The notes below the pieces were generated by a model. The model was not told the DNA's origin, did not search any database, and was given only the letters and a program-made list of their open reading frames with translations. A stretch of 64,000 nt of DNA from positions 62,001 through 126,000 of the forward strand of contig NZ_JAPVQY010000012.1 of NCBI RefSeq assembly GCF_027257875.1, read 5' to 3'. This document shows positions 29,755-39,594 of this stretch, piece after piece. This stretch comes from Burkholderia sp. IMCC1007 (GTDB lineage Bacteria; Pseudomonadota; Gammaproteobacteria; Burkholderiales; Burkholderiaceae). The stretch's first letter is position 1. Every line of letters starts with the position of its first letter. The translations under genes were made by a program, and so were the position numbers.

Positions 29755-30410
29755 GCGTGCTCCCGCAGCCACGCCGCCAGCGAGACGACGTCCGGCGCGA
29801 CGAAACGCGGCGTCAGCGCAGCCAGCGCGTCGGCCGTGTGCGCGCCGTACGAAACGCCGATGCCCGCGGCACCGGCGCTCGCGGCCATCTGCAGGTCGTG
29901 CGTCGTGTCGCCGATCATCACTGTGCGGCCGAGATCCTGCCCCAGTTCACGCGTCAGCTCGTGCAGCATCGCCGGATGCGGCTTCGAGAACGTCTCGTCC
30001 GCGCAGCGCGTCGCATCGAACACGCTCGTCAGTTTCGACTGGTCGAGCACGCGGTTCAGCCCGACCCGGCCCTTGCCGGTCGCGACCGCGAGCAGGTAGC
30101 CCGTGTCGCGCAGCTCGGCGAGCAGTTCGCGCACGCCGGCGAACAGCTCGATGTGCTGGTCGTCGAGCAGATAGTGATACCGATAGCGCTCGGCGAGCCG
30201 CGGATAGTCGGACGGATCGAGGGTCGGAGCGGTAATCTGCAATGCATCGCGCAGGCCGAGACCGATCACGTAACGGGACGCCTCGTCCGAGGGCTTGGGC
30301 AGACCGAGATCGCGGCAGGCGGCCTGGATGCTGTGCGCGATGTGCGCAGTCGAATCCATCAGCGTGCCGTCCCAGTCGAAGACGATCAGATCAAATTGCT
30401 GTCGGGCCAT
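29751..30410 (-). CDS. HAD-superfamily phosphatase, phosphoglycolate-phosphatase-like
   Basis: The 219 residues carry HAD motif I FDWDGTLMDS (Asp12, Asp14), motif II VATGK, motif III FSKPHPAML and motif IV MIGDTTHDLQMA, with a helical cap. The substrate cannot be told from sequence; Gph-like enzymes act on 2-phosphoglycolate. It lies 6 bp after rluC and is coupled to the Rieske gene, an arrangement conserved in Burkholderia. Confidence 0.88.
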   Translation of the reverse strand: MARQQFDLIVFDWDGTLMDSTAHIAHSIQAACRDLGLPKPSDEASRYVIGLGLRDALQITAPTLDPSDYPRLAERYRYHYLLDDQHIELFAGVRELLAELRDTGYLLAVATGKGRVGLNRVLDQSKLTSVFDATRCADETFSKPHPAMLHELTRELGQDLGRTVMIGDTTHDLQMAASAGAAGIGVSYGAHTADALAALTPRFVAPDVVSLAAWLREHA

Positions 30411-30415
30411 GCGAT

Positions 30416-31420
30416 TCAGGCGGTATCGCGCAGAGCGCTGAGTTGATCGAGAAAGCGCCGGCATTCGTCCGGCAGCGGCGCGTCGAACTGCAGCGCCTCG
30501 CCGGTCAGCGGGTGAGCCAGCCGCAGACGATGCGCATGCAGGAACATCCGTTTCAGCGACGGCTGCGCGTTCGCGCGCGCCAGCGCCTTGTTCAGTGCGA
30601 AATCGCCATACTTGGCGTCGCCGGCGATCGGCAGGCCGAGATGCGCGAGATGCACACGAATCTGATGGGTCCGACCCGTTTTGAGTTCCGCCTCGACCAG
30701 CACGTAGTCCGGCCAGCTGTCGAGCAGGTTGAATACGGTGTGCGACGGCAGGCCGTCGTCCTGGACGCGCACGCGCCGCTCGCCCTCCGGCGTCGAATAC
30801 TTGAACAGCGGCGCCTTCACCGCGCGGCGGCGGCCCCAGTCGGGCTGCCATTCGCCGTGTCCGCACGCGAAGTAGCGCTTGTCCATCCGGTTTTCGCGGA
30901 TCTGTTCGTGCAGGCCGACGAGCGCGGTGCGCTTCTTGGCGAGCATCAGGATCCCGGACGTCTCGCGGTCGAGCCGGTGCACGAGTTCGAGGAATTTCGC
31001 GCGCGGGCGCGCCTGGCGCATCTGCTCGATCACGCCGAACGCGACGCCGCTGCCGCCGTGCACCGCGACACCGGCCGGCTTGTTGATGACGAGCATCGCG
31101 TCGTCCTCGTACAGCACGTCGAACTGCGCGGGCGGCACGATCGGCGTGTCGGCGCGCGCGAGGTCGGCGGCCGCCACCCGCACGGGGGGCACGCGGACGA
31201 CGTCGCCGAACGCGAGACGATACTGCGCATCGACCCGACCCTTGTTTACCCGAACTTCCCCGCTGCGCAGGATTCGGTAAATATGGCTCTTGGGCACGCC
31301 TTTACAGACGCGCAACAGGAAGTTATCGATCCGCTGACCGGCCGCGTTTTCGTCGATCTCGATCATCGATACCTGGCCGCTTGCGACTGAATTCTGGGAT
31401 ATTTTGCCTAACTCATTCAT
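30416..31420 (-). CDS. rluC: 23S rRNA pseudouridine synthase RluC
   Basis: RluC makes pseudouridines at 955, 2504 and 2580 of 23S rRNA in E. coli. The 334 residues show an S4 RNA-binding domain (QRIDNFLLRV ... GEVRVNKGRV) and the catalytic motif HRLDRETSGIL. It diverges from rne across a 723-bp region, as in E. coli. The length and both domains match RluC rather than RluD. Confidence 0.94.
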   Translation of the reverse strand: MNELGKISQNSVASGQVSMIEIDENAAGQRIDNFLLRVCKGVPKSHIYRILRSGEVRVNKGRVDAQYRLAFGDVVRVPPVRVAAADLARADTPIVPPAQFDVLYEDDAMLVINKPAGVAVHGGSGVAFGVIEQMRQARPRAKFLELVHRLDRETSGILMLAKKRTALVGLHEQIRENRMDKRYFACGHGEWQPDWGRRRAVKAPLFKYSTPEGERRVRVQDDGLPSHTVFNLLDSWPDYVLVEAELKTGRTHQIRVHLAHLGLPIAGDAKYGDFALNKALARANAQPSLKRMFLHAHRLRLAHPLTGEALQFDAPLPDECRRFLDQLSALRDTA

Positions 31421-32143
31421 ACTGAATATAATTTTGCCCAGCCGGACGTTGAGGGTGGCCTGACAGGCCGGCCCCGACCGAGTCGGGCAAGGCGCAAGCG
31501 GAAACCGTTATTTTACTTGCGCCGGGGGTCTGCTGCTCACCCCTAATCAAAGAGACGCAGCAAGTTGCACGCACGGCGCAGCCCGTCGGCAAGGATCGCG
31601 CCCACAGGCGGATTCGGTCGGCAACGCGCCGCGGTAACGGAAAGTTGGTTGAAAAGAATTTGATCGGTAGCCCGACGGCGCGAAGTGCGTCCGCAGGCTG
31701 CCGGTTGCGAAAATTACGGCGTTGCGCCCGATTTGGCCCCGCGGAAGCGTGCGGGGCTTGGCGACGTCAAACCAGGGAAGTACACCCCAGGCGGGAAAGT
31801 CGGGCAGGATTCGATACTCCCCGCTGCGGCCCGAGCCGCAGCATCTGCCGCCCGTCGGCGCGCGCGACGCATTGCGCGCGCCCCGTGGCAATGCCGGTAT
31901 CAGGCTTAGCGCGCTTGTGCAGCGTGCGGTGTGTGGACGCCGTGCTTTGAAGCCGTGTTCGCAGGTGCCCTATGGCCGCCGGCCCCGTGTTTCGGGCCCA
32001 AGCGCCTCTTCAGGCAATTCTCCCCGCCATCCTTCCCGCTCCAGCGTGCTTGTGACAACACAACAAGGTGCGGCCTGCCGCCGTCTCCGCCGTCGCGACT
32101 GACAACCGCGGGGCGCCGGCAGCAGAGTCGCCTGGAGTCGTTC
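31421..32143 (+). promoter_or_regulatory. Structured divergent region and long rne leader
   Basis: This 723-bp stretch has no gene. It contains several hairpins readable as leader RNA: 31457-31469 (ggcctg-a-caggcc), 31473-31487, 31491-31523 (ggcgcaag/cttgcgcc), 31823-31842 (gctgcggc-ccga-gccgcagc, perfect) and 31857-31882 (ggcgcgcgc/gcgcgcgcc). E. coli rne has a long leader through which RNase E controls its own mRNA; the same is likely here. The promoters were not located. Confidence 0.6.
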
Positions 32144-35100
32144 ATGAAACGCATGCTGTTCAATGCGACGCAGCAGGAGGAGCTGCGCGTCGCCATCGTC
32201 GATGGGCAAAAGCTCATCGACATCGACATCGAAACAGCCGGGCGCGAACAGCGCAAAGGCAATATCTACAAAGGTGTCGTGACCCGCATCGAGCCATCGC
32301 TCGAAGCGTGCTTCGTCAACTACGGCGAAGACCGCCACGGCTTCCTGCCGTTCAAGGAAGTCGCCCGCCAGTACTTCAAGGAAGGCATCGACATGCGCTC
32401 CGCGCGCATTCAGGATGCGCTGCGCGAAGGTCAGGAGCTGATCGTCCAGGTCGAGAAGGAAGAACGCGGCAACAAGGGCGCCGCCCTTACGACGTTCATT
32501 TCGCTCGCCGGCCGCTATCTGGTGCTGATGCCGAACAACCCGCGCGGCGGCGGCGTGTCGCGCCGGATCGAAGGCGACGAACGCCAGGAACTGCGCGAAA
32601 CCATGGCGCAGCTGCAGATTCCCGACGGCATGAGCATGATCGCCCGTACCGCGGGCATCGGCCGCAGCGCCGAGGAACTGCAGTGGGACCTGAACTACCT
32701 GCTGCAACTGTGGCGCGCGATCGAAGCGGCGTCGCAAAGCGGTAATTCCGGCCAGCCGATGCTGATCTATCTGGAATCGAGCCTCGTGATCCGCGCGATC
32801 CGGGACTATTTCCAGCCCGATATCGGCGAAATCCTGATCGACACGACCGAGATCTACGATCAGGCCCGTGCGTTCATGGACATCGTGATGCCGGACAACG
32901 TGTCGAAGGTGAAGCGCTACCACGACGACGTGCCGCTCTTCTCGCGCTTCCAGATCGAGCACCAGATCGAAACCGCGTACTCGCGTACGGTGCCGCTGCC
33001 GTCGGGCGGCGCGATCGTGATCGACCACACCGAAGCGCTCGTCGCGATCGACGTGAACTCGGCGCGCGCGACCAAGGGCGCGGACATCGAGGAAACGGCC
33101 ACCCGCACGAACCTCGAAGCGGCGGACGAAGTGGCCCGCCAGCTGCGCCTGCGCGACCTCGGCGGCCTGATCGTGATCGACTTCATCGACATGGAGTCGG
33201 CCAAGAGCCAGCGCGAAGTCGAGCAACGCCTGAAGGACGCGCTCAAGCACGACCGCGCCCGCGTGCAGATGGGCAAGATCTCCCGCTTCGGCCTGATGGA
33301 ACTGTCGCGCCAGCGCCTGCGTCCGGCCCTGTCGGAAGGCAGCCACGTGACGTGCCCGCGCTGTAACGGCACCGGCCACATCCGCGACACCGAATCGTCC
33401 GCGCTGCAGGTCCTGCGGATCATTCAGGAAGAAGCGATGAAGGAAAACACCGCGGCGATCCACTGCCAGGTGCCGGTCGAGGTGACCGCCTTCCTGCTCA
33501 ACGAAAAGCGTCAGGAAATCAACAAGATCGAGTCGCGCTTCAAGGTCGGCATCGTGCTGATCCCGAACAAGCACCTCGATACGCCGCACTACAAGCTCGA
33601 GCGCCTGCGCCATGACGACGCACGCCTCGACGATCCGCGCGCGTCCTGGAAGATGGCCGAGGAAGCCGCCCGCGAACTGGAGTCGGAAACCGGCTACAGC
33701 AAGCGCGCAGCCGACGTGAAGCCGAAGCAGGAAGCCGCGGTCAAGGGCATCACGCCCGAGCGCCCGGCTCCGAGCCCGGCACCCCAGCGCCCGGCCGAGC
33801 CGGTTGCGGCCCCGGCACCGGCGCCCGCACCGGTCGCCGTGGCAAGCGGCGGCTTCATCGGCTGGCTGAAGGGTCTGTTCGGCATGTCGCCGGCTCCGGC
33901 CCCCGCGCCGGTCGCACCGGCACCGGTGAAGGAACAGGCTGCCCGCCCGGCCCGCGAGCGGACCGAGAAGTCGGACCAGCGCGGCGGCGATCGCAACCGC
34001 AACCGTCGCGGCGGCACCCAGCAGGCTCAGGGCGGTCGCGACCAGGCTGCAGCAGGCCGCGGCCAGCCGCAACGCCCGGAACGCGAAGGCAAGGAAGTAC
34101 GCGAGTCGCGTGAACCGCGCGAAGGCCGTGAACCGCGCGAGGGCCGTGAACCGCGCGAGGGCCGTGAACCGCGTGAGGGTCGCGAACCGCGCGAAGCTCG
34201 CGAACCGCGTGAAAACCGCGAAGGTCGCGAGGGCCGTGGCCCGCGTGAAGGCCGCGAACCGCGCGAGCCGCGTGAAAACCGCGAACCGCGTGAACCGCGC
34301 GAGAACCGCGAGCCGCGCGAACGCGTGGAGCAGCCGGAAGCCGCCGAAGCAGCCGGTCGTGGCGAGCGCCAGGAACGTGGCGAGCGTCGCGAGCGCGGCG
34401 AACGCCGCAAGCCGACGCAGCATGCGGCCACGCTGGAAACCGTCACCCGTGGCGAGAACCACCCGGAATCGGAAGCCGACGAAGCAGCCGTCAACGCGCT
34501 GCCGGGCGCCGATGTCACTGCCGATGCGGAAGCCGGCGCACGTGACGGCGAGGAACGTCGCCGCCGCCGCCGCGGCCGCCGTGGCGGTCGCCGCGAGCGC
34601 GAGGACGAAGGCGCAGTCGTCGACCAGGGTATGCACGGCGAAGCCGCCGAGCAGGCCGTGACGACGGAAGCGTCGCCCGCGATCGAGCCGACCCATGCGG
34701 CCGCACCGGCCGCCGTGGCAGCCGTCGCCGCAGCAGGCGCCGCCGTTGCCGACGCAGCGGTCGAGCAGCGTGCCGAACCGGCCGCACCGGCCGCGGTCGA
34801 GCCGCAACCGGCGCCGGTTCGCGTCGAAGCGACGCCGGTCGCTCCGGTCGAGCCCGCCGTGGTCGCCCAGGCCGCCGAACCGGCACCGGTCGCACCGGCC
34901 GCCGCCGAGGAAGCCGGCCCGGCTCCGGTCGCGGTTTCGCCGACCGACGCGTTCGAAGTGCCGGCCGCACCGGCTGCCGTCGAAGCGCAGCAGTCCGCGC
35001 CCGTCGAGCAGCCCGCACCGCCACCGGTCGTAGCGGCCGAAGTTGCTCCGGCAGCGGTCGAACCGGCGTCTGTCGCTCAGGTCCATGTCGAAGCGGCACC

Positions 35101-35395
35101 GGTCGAACCGGCTCATGTCGAAGCCGCGCCGGTCGAAGCCGCGCCGGTCGAAGCAGTTGCCGCACCGGCTCCCGCTCCGACCGCGCAACCGGCGGCGGCG
35201 CCCGCTTCGGCGAGCCTCGATGCCGTGCTGGAACAGGCTGGCCTCGTGTGGGTGAACACGGACGCCGACAAGTTCCGCGCTGCGCAGGACGCCGCGTCGC
35301 GCCTGCCGCGTGCAGCGCGCGTGCCGCGCGAGCGCAAGTCGCTGCCGCCGGTCGACTCGACCCCGATGCAGCAGGTCGAAACGTCGCACCGCTAA
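32144..35395 (+). CDS. rne: Ribonuclease E
   Basis: RNase E is the main endonuclease of mRNA decay and rRNA/tRNA processing and the scaffold of the degradosome. The 1083-residue protein has an S1 domain near 35-120, the catalytic Asp303 in [26 protein letters not shown], and the zinc-link cysteines 404 and 407 (CPRCNGTGH), exactly at E. coli numbering. The C-terminal half is disordered: an Arg/Glu/Pro repeat block (REPREG units, 34105-34330), an Arg-rich patch ([15 protein letters not shown]) and a long Ala/Pro/Val tail. ATG 32144 gives [15 protein letters not shown]. Confidence 0.98.
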   Translation: MKRMLFNATQQEELRVAIVDGQKLIDIDIETAGREQRKGNIYKGVVTRIEPSLEACFVNYGEDRHGFLPFKEVARQYFKEGIDMRSARIQDALREGQELIVQVEKEERGNKGAALTTFISLAGRYLVLMPNNPRGGGVSRRIEGDERQELRETMAQLQIPDGMSMIARTAGIGRSAEELQWDLNYLLQLWRAIEAASQSGNSGQPMLIYLESSLVIRAIRDYFQPDIGEILIDTTEIYDQARAFMDIVMPDNVSKVKRYHDDVPLFSRFQIEHQIETAYSRTVPLPSGGAIVIDHTEALVAIDVNSARATKGADIEETATRTNLEAADEVARQLRLRDLGGLIVIDFIDMESAKSQREVEQRLKDALKHDRARVQMGKISRFGLMELSRQRLRPALSEGSHVTCPRCNGTGHIRDTESSALQVLRIIQEEAMKENTAAIHCQVPVEVTAFLLNEKRQEINKIESRFKVGIVLIPNKHLDTPHYKLERLRHDDARLDDPRASWKMAEEAARELESETGYSKRAADVKPKQEAAVKGITPERPAPSPAPQRPAEPVAAPAPAPAPVAVASGGFIGWLKGLFGMSPAPAPAPVAPAPVKEQAARPARERTEKSDQRGGDRNRNRRGGTQQAQGGRDQAAAGRGQPQRPEREGKEVRESREPREGREPREGREPREGREPREGREPREAREPRENREGREGRGPREGREPREPRENREPREPRENREPRERVEQPEAAEAAGRGERQERGERRERGERRKPTQHAATLETVTRGENHPESEADEAAVNALPGADVTADAEAGARDGEERRRRRRGRRGGRREREDEGAVVDQGMHGEAAEQAVTTEASPAIEPTHAAAPAAVAAVAAAGAAVADAAVEQRAEPAAPAAVEPQPAPVRVEATPVAPVEPAVVAQAAEPAPVAPAAAEEAGPAPVAVSPTDAFEVPAAPAAVEAQQSAPVEQPAPPPVVAAEVAPAAVEPASVAQVHVEAAPVEPAHVEAAPVEAAPVEAVAAPAPAPTAQPAAAPASASLDAVLEQAGLVWVNTDADKFRAAQDAASRLPRAARVPRERKSLPPVDSTPMQQVETSHR
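34105..34330 (+). repeat. 18-bp coding repeats in the RNase E scaffold region
   Basis: Near-identical 18-bp units coding Arg-Glu-Pro-Arg-Glu-Gly recur at least four times and then decay into variants ([12 protein letters not shown]). They keep frame and are highly charged. Confidence 0.85.
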
Positions 35396-35415
35396 GCGGC
35401 GCAGCGCTTGACCAG

Positions 35416-35455
35416 AAAAAGCCCGCCGAGCCCGCCGCTCCGGCGGGCTTTTTCA
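35416..35455 (+). terminator. Rho-independent terminator after rne
   Basis: AAAGCCCGCCG pairs with CGGCGGGCTTT around a 12-nt loop and is followed by a T-run, about 20 bp after the rne stop. Confidence 0.85.
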
Positions 35456-35537
35456 TTTCCGCGCTGCGGGTTTCCGCCCACCGGCCCGTCCGGCCGCTTG
35501 CGGCTAAAATAGAACTCTGGCTCGCACCTCTTCCAAC

Positions 35538-36650
35538 ATGTCCCGACGCATCATTCCTCTCGCCGATGTCAGCGGGATGCCGGATATCTCCGGCGTCGCG
35601 CACACCCCTGACGGCGCCCTGGCCGACACGTTCGCCAGACCGCTGCGCGATCTGCGCATTTCGGTGACGGATCGCTGCAACTTCCGCTGCGTGTACTGCA
35701 TGCCGCGCGACGTGTTCGACAAGGACTACCCGTTTCTCCCGCACAGCGCGCTGCTCACGCACGAAGAGATCGAGCGCGTGGCGCGGCTCTTCGTCGCACA
35801 TGGCGTCGAAAAGATTCGCATCACGGGCGGCGAGCCGCTGCTGCGCAAGAACCTCGAATTCCTGATCGAGCGCCTCGCGCGCCTGACCACCCACGACGGT
35901 CGCCCGCTCGACCTGACGCTGACGACCAACGGTTCGCTCCTCGCCCGCAAGGCGCGCGCGCTGAAGGATGCCGGGCTCACGCGCGTGACGGTCAGCCTCG
36001 ACGCACTCGACGACACGCTGTTCAAACGCATGAACGACGCCGACTTCGCGAGCGCCGACGTCCTCGACGGCATCTTCGCCGCACAGGCCGCGGGCCTCGC
36101 GCCGGTGAAGGTCAACATGGTCGTGAAGCGCGGCACCAACGACGCCGAGATCCTGCCGATGGCCGAGCGCTTCCGCGGCACCGGCGTGATCCTGCGCTTC
36201 ATCGAATACATGGATGTCGGCACGTCGAACGGCTGGAACATGACCGAAGTGCTGCCGTCCGCGGACGTCATCGCACGGGTCGCCGAACGATTCCCGCTGG
36301 TGCCGCTCGAGGCACACACGGCGGCCGAAACCGCGCAGCGCTGGGGCTATGCGGACGGCAGCGGCGAGATCGGCGTGATCTCGAGCGTCACGCAGGCATT
36401 CTGCGGCGACTGCACGCGCGCGCGGCTGTCGACCGAAGGCAAGCTGTACCTGTGCCTGTTCGCGTCGGCAGGCCACGATCTGCGCGCGCTGGTGCGCGGC
36501 GGCGCAAGCGACGCCGAGATCGCGACTGCGATTGCCCGGATCTGGCAGGCCCGCACCGACCGCTATTCGCAGTTGCGCGGCAGCGCGGCCGGCGACGTCG
36601 CGCCCCACGGCGACGGCAAGCGCGTCGAAATGTCGTACATCGGCGGCTGA
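35538..36650 (+). CDS. moaA: GTP 3',8-cyclase MoaA
   Basis: MoaA is a radical-SAM enzyme that starts molybdopterin synthesis from GTP. The 370 residues hold the N-terminal cluster motif CNFRCVYC, the GGEPLLR motif and the C-terminal cluster region [21 protein letters not shown]. About 30 residues precede the usual core start. It begins a moaA-mobA-moeA run with short gaps. Confidence 0.97.
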   Translation: MSRRIIPLADVSGMPDISGVAHTPDGALADTFARPLRDLRISVTDRCNFRCVYCMPRDVFDKDYPFLPHSALLTHEEIERVARLFVAHGVEKIRITGGEPLLRKNLEFLIERLARLTTHDGRPLDLTLTTNGSLLARKARALKDAGLTRVTVSLDALDDTLFKRMNDADFASADVLDGIFAAQAAGLAPVKVNMVVKRGTNDAEILPMAERFRGTGVILRFIEYMDVGTSNGWNMTEVLPSADVIARVAERFPLVPLEAHTAAETAQRWGYADGSGEIGVISSVTQAFCGDCTRARLSTEGKLYLCLFASAGHDLRALVRGGASDAEIATAIARIWQARTDRYSQLRGSAAGDVAPHGDGKRVEMSYIGG

Positions 36651-36693
36651 GCGCGCCGCCTATCCCCGTTTTCCCCACCGCTTTCCGCACCCG

Positions 36694-37311
36694 ATGCCCG
36701 CTTCCGACCCGCCCTCCGTCACCGGCCTGCTGCTTGCGGGCGGCCGCGCGACGCGCATGGACGGCGCCGACAAGGGGCTGCAGTTGCTCGACGGTACGGC
36801 GCTCGCGCTGCACGTGCTGCGCCGGCTGTCGCCGCAGGTCGACGAGACGCTGATCAGCGCCAATCGCAACGCCGATCGCTACGCCGAGCTCGGTGCACCG
36901 TTCGGCGCGCGCATCGTGCCTGACGAAACACCCGATTTCCCCGGCCCGCTCGCGGGCCTGCTTGCCGGCATGCGGGCCGCGCGCGCGCCGCTCGTCGCGT
37001 GTTCGCCCTGCGACACGCCGTATTTGCCGTCCGACCTGGTCGCGCGGTTGCGCGCGGCACTCGACGCACAACAAGCCGACATCGCGATGGCGGTGACCGT
37101 CGACGCACAGCAGACGCGCTCGCCGCAGCCGGCCTTCGCGCTGCTGCGCGCGTCGCTCGCCGACGATCTTACCGTCGGGCTCGCGGCCGGGGAGCGCAAG
37201 GTGCGTGCGTGGTACGCACGCCACAAGACGGTCGAAGTCGAGTTTCGCGACGAGCGTGCGTTTTACAATGCCAACTCCTGGCAGGAACTCGCCGCGCTCG
37301 CCCGCCGCTGA
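36694..37311 (+). CDS. mobA: Molybdenum cofactor guanylyltransferase MobA
   Basis: MobA adds GMP to molybdopterin, making the MGD form used by DMSO-reductase family enzymes. The 205-residue protein has the GTP-binding signature LLLAGGRATRMDGADKGL, and CDTPYLP near 110. ATG 36694 is 43 bp after moaA. Confidence 0.95.
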   Translation: MPASDPPSVTGLLLAGGRATRMDGADKGLQLLDGTALALHVLRRLSPQVDETLISANRNADRYAELGAPFGARIVPDETPDFPGPLAGLLAGMRAARAPLVACSPCDTPYLPSDLVARLRAALDAQQADIAMAVTVDAQQTRSPQPAFALLRASLADDLTVGLAAGERKVRAWYARHKTVEVEFRDERAFYNANSWQELAALARR

Positions 37312-37415
37312 CGGCACCGGCATCGTTCCCGCCCGCCGCATGCGCCTGCGCGCTCAGGCGCCGTCTTCGCGCCACCGGCCACGAACCCGATACGCCTTGC
37401 GGCGCAGTCCGACCG

Positions 37416-38711
37416 ATGATCAAGCAACCCCCGCCCGTTTCCCGAACCGCACCCGATTCCGATGCCCCGCTATCGCTCGCCGACGCGCAGGCGCTCGCGT
37501 GCCGTTTCGCGGAACCGATCGATGCTTGCGACACGGTATCGCTGCGTGATGCGCTCGACCGCGTGCTCGCGGCCGACGTCAACGCGCCGTTCGACATTCC
37601 CGCGTACGACAACTCGGCGATGGACGGCTATGCGTTCGACGGCAGCGCAGGCGCGCCCGCATCGCCCGGCGACGTCACGCTGACGATCGCCGGTGCCGCG
37701 TTCGCCGGCCATCCGTTCGATGGCGCCGTGCCAGCCGGCACGTGCATCCGTATCATGACTGGCGCGCCGATGCCGGCCGGATGCGACACGGTCATTCCGC
37801 AGGAACGCGTTCGGGTCGACGGTGACGTCGTCCGCTTCGCCGCGCACGACGTCGCGCGCGGCGCGAACTGCCGCAAGGCGGGCGAGGACCTCGCGCGCGG
37901 CGCGTGCGCGCTCGCCGCCGGCCGCATCCTGCGGCCATCCGATCTCGGCCTGCTCGCATCGTTCGGTCTGACCGAGGTCACGGTGCGCCGCCGCGTGCGC
38001 GTCGCCGTGTTCTCGACCGGCGACGAACTGCGCGAACCCGGTGAACCGCTCGGCCGCGGCACGCTGTACGACAGCAATCGCGGGATGCTGGTCGCGATGC
38101 TCGAGCGGCTGCACATCGATGCCGTCGATCTCGGGATCGTCCGCGACGATCCGGCCGCGCTCGAACGCACGTTGAGCGACGCGGTTGCCGCACAGGCCGA
38201 CGCAGTGATCACGTCGGGCGGCGTGTCGGTCGGCGAAGCCGATTTCACGCGCGACGTGATGGCGCGCCTCGGCGACGTCACGTTCGCGAGCCTCGCGCTG
38301 CGGCCCGGCCGGCCGCTCGCGTGCGGCACGCTCGCGCGCACGGCCGACGGCGCCGGCCACGTGCTGTTCTTCGGGCTGCCCGGCAATCCGGTCGCATCCG
38401 CCGTGACGTTCTACGCCATCGTGCGCCCCGCGCTGCTGACGCTGGCCGGTGCGCACGCCCCGCCGCCGGCGATGTACACGGCACTCAGCACGCATGCGCT
38501 GAAAAAACGCCCGGGCCGCACCGAATACCTGCGGGCCATCGCGACGCGCGCCGCCGACGGCCAGTGGCACGTCGCGCCGGCCGGTTCGCAAAGCTCGGCG
38601 TCGCTGAGCGGCCTTGCGGCCGCCAACTGTTTCATCGTCCTGGGACACGATACCGCGGCAGTCGACGCGGGCACCCCGGTCGACATCCTGCCGCTCGACG
38701 GCCTGATCTGA
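37416..38711 (+). CDS. moeA: Molybdopterin molybdenumtransferase MoeA
   Basis: MoeA inserts molybdate into adenylylated molybdopterin. The 431 residues include the conserved PAYDNSAMDGYA, PAGTCIRIMTGAPMP, FSTGDEL and TSGGVSVGEADF, and FGLPGNPVA. ATG 37416 begins the protein; the longer in-frame stretch from 36999 overlaps mobA in another frame. It completes the cofactor run moaA-mobA-moeA. Confidence 0.97.
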   Translation: MIKQPPPVSRTAPDSDAPLSLADAQALACRFAEPIDACDTVSLRDALDRVLAADVNAPFDIPAYDNSAMDGYAFDGSAGAPASPGDVTLTIAGAAFAGHPFDGAVPAGTCIRIMTGAPMPAGCDTVIPQERVRVDGDVVRFAAHDVARGANCRKAGEDLARGACALAAGRILRPSDLGLLASFGLTEVTVRRRVRVAVFSTGDELREPGEPLGRGTLYDSNRGMLVAMLERLHIDAVDLGIVRDDPAALERTLSDAVAAQADAVITSGGVSVGEADFTRDVMARLGDVTFASLALRPGRPLACGTLARTADGAGHVLFFGLPGNPVASAVTFYAIVRPALLTLAGAHAPPPAMYTALSTHALKKRPGRTEYLRAIATRAADGQWHVAPAGSQSSASLSGLAAANCFIVLGHDTAAVDAGTPVDILPLDGLI

Positions 38712-38748
38712 ATTCCAATCGGTATATCTCTACGGGGGCAATCCGCAC

Positions 38749-39024
38749 ATGAAAAAACAAATTTCGTCGATCGCCGCGGGGCAGACCGCAAAGGCACTGA
38801 TCCTCGTCTACCTGACGTTCAGCGTGCCGATCGTGCTGCTCGGCATTCTGGTCGCGTACGTCCGCTACGGGATGGTCGAGCTGAGCACGATCCTGAGCGC
38901 GCTGCTGCTGAACGCGATCCTCGGCTTCGTGCTGCTGTGGATCGCATGCCACGCGTACAACTGGGTCGCATCGCGCTTCGGCGGCATCGAGATCGTGCTG
39001 TCCGATCCGCCGGAGGAAGCATGA
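38749..39024 (+). CDS. Small two-helix membrane protein of unknown function
   Basis: The 91 residues contain two hydrophobic helices, about 15-39 (ALILVYLTFSVPIVLLG) and 44-70 (STILSALLLNAILGFVLLW), and short charged ends. I do not recognise the family. It lies 37 bp after moeA and shares a 4-bp ATGA overlap with the following acetyltransferase, so it is translated with it. Confidence 0.75.
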   Translation: MKKQISSIAAGQTAKALILVYLTFSVPIVLLGILVAYVRYGMVELSTILSALLLNAILGFVLLWIACHAYNWVASRFGGIEIVLSDPPEEA

Positions 39025-39506
39025 GCGGCACGCCGCTGATCCGGGCGGCCGACGCCCGTGATGTCGGCGCGATCCTCGCGCTGATGCGCGAACTGGCCGA
39101 CTTCGAGAAACTTGCGCACCTGTTCGTCGCGACCGACGCCGACCTGGCTGACGCGCTGTTCGGCGAACGGCCGGCCGCCGAGGCGCTCGTGGCCGAGCGC
39201 GACGGTGCGATCGTCGCGTATGCGCTGTTCTTCCACAATTATTCGACGTTCCTCGGCCGTCGCGGCCTCTATCTCGAGGATCTGTACGTGCAGCCGTCGC
39301 AGCGCGGCACCGGTCTCGGCACCGCGATGCTGCGGCACCTCGCGGCGCTGGCCGTCGAGCGTCGCTGCGGGCGTTTCGAATGGTCGGTGCTCGACTGGAA
39401 CCAGCCGGCGATCGATTTCTACGAGAAGATGGGCGCGACCGTGCTGCCGGAATGGCGCATCGTGCGCGTGACGGGCGACGCGCTGGATACGCTCGCCGGT
39501 AGCTGA
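39021..39506 (+). CDS. GNAT-family N-acetyltransferase
   Basis: The 161-residue protein has the GNAT acetyl-CoA loop in LYVQPSQRGTGLGTAML (Q/RxxGxG/A type) and the ending WNQPAIDFYEKMGA, most like diamine (spermidine/spermine-type) acetyltransferases. The substrate is not proven. It starts in a 4-bp overlap with the small membrane protein gene. Confidence 0.88.
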   Translation: MSGTPLIRAADARDVGAILALMRELADFEKLAHLFVATDADLADALFGERPAAEALVAERDGAIVAYALFFHNYSTFLGRRGLYLEDLYVQPSQRGTGLGTAMLRHLAALAVERRCGRFEWSVLDWNQPAIDFYEKMGATVLPEWRIVRVTGDALDTLAGS

Positions 39507-39536
39507 GCACGGCCCGGCCATGCCGGGCGCCGCTGC

Positions 39537-39566
39537 AAAAGAAAACGGGCGCCGCGGCGCCCGTTC
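39537..39566. terminator. Terminator between GNAT gene and convergent rmuC
   Basis: GAACGGGCGCC-GC-GGCGCCCGTTC is a strong stem. On the minus strand it is followed by a T-rich run (TTTTCTTTTGC), so it mainly ends the rmuC transcript. Confidence 0.8.
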
Positions 39567-39594
39567 TCGTTCCTGCCGATTGCGGCCACGCAGG

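Noticed and set aside
34105..34330. Regular repeats considered as a CRISPR array
   Set aside because: Units are contiguous and in frame within rne, with no spacers and no cas genes nearby.
31970..35389. A 1139-residue minus-strand frame opposite rne
   Set aside because: It is a GC-driven shadow of the strongly supported rne frame and matches no protein.
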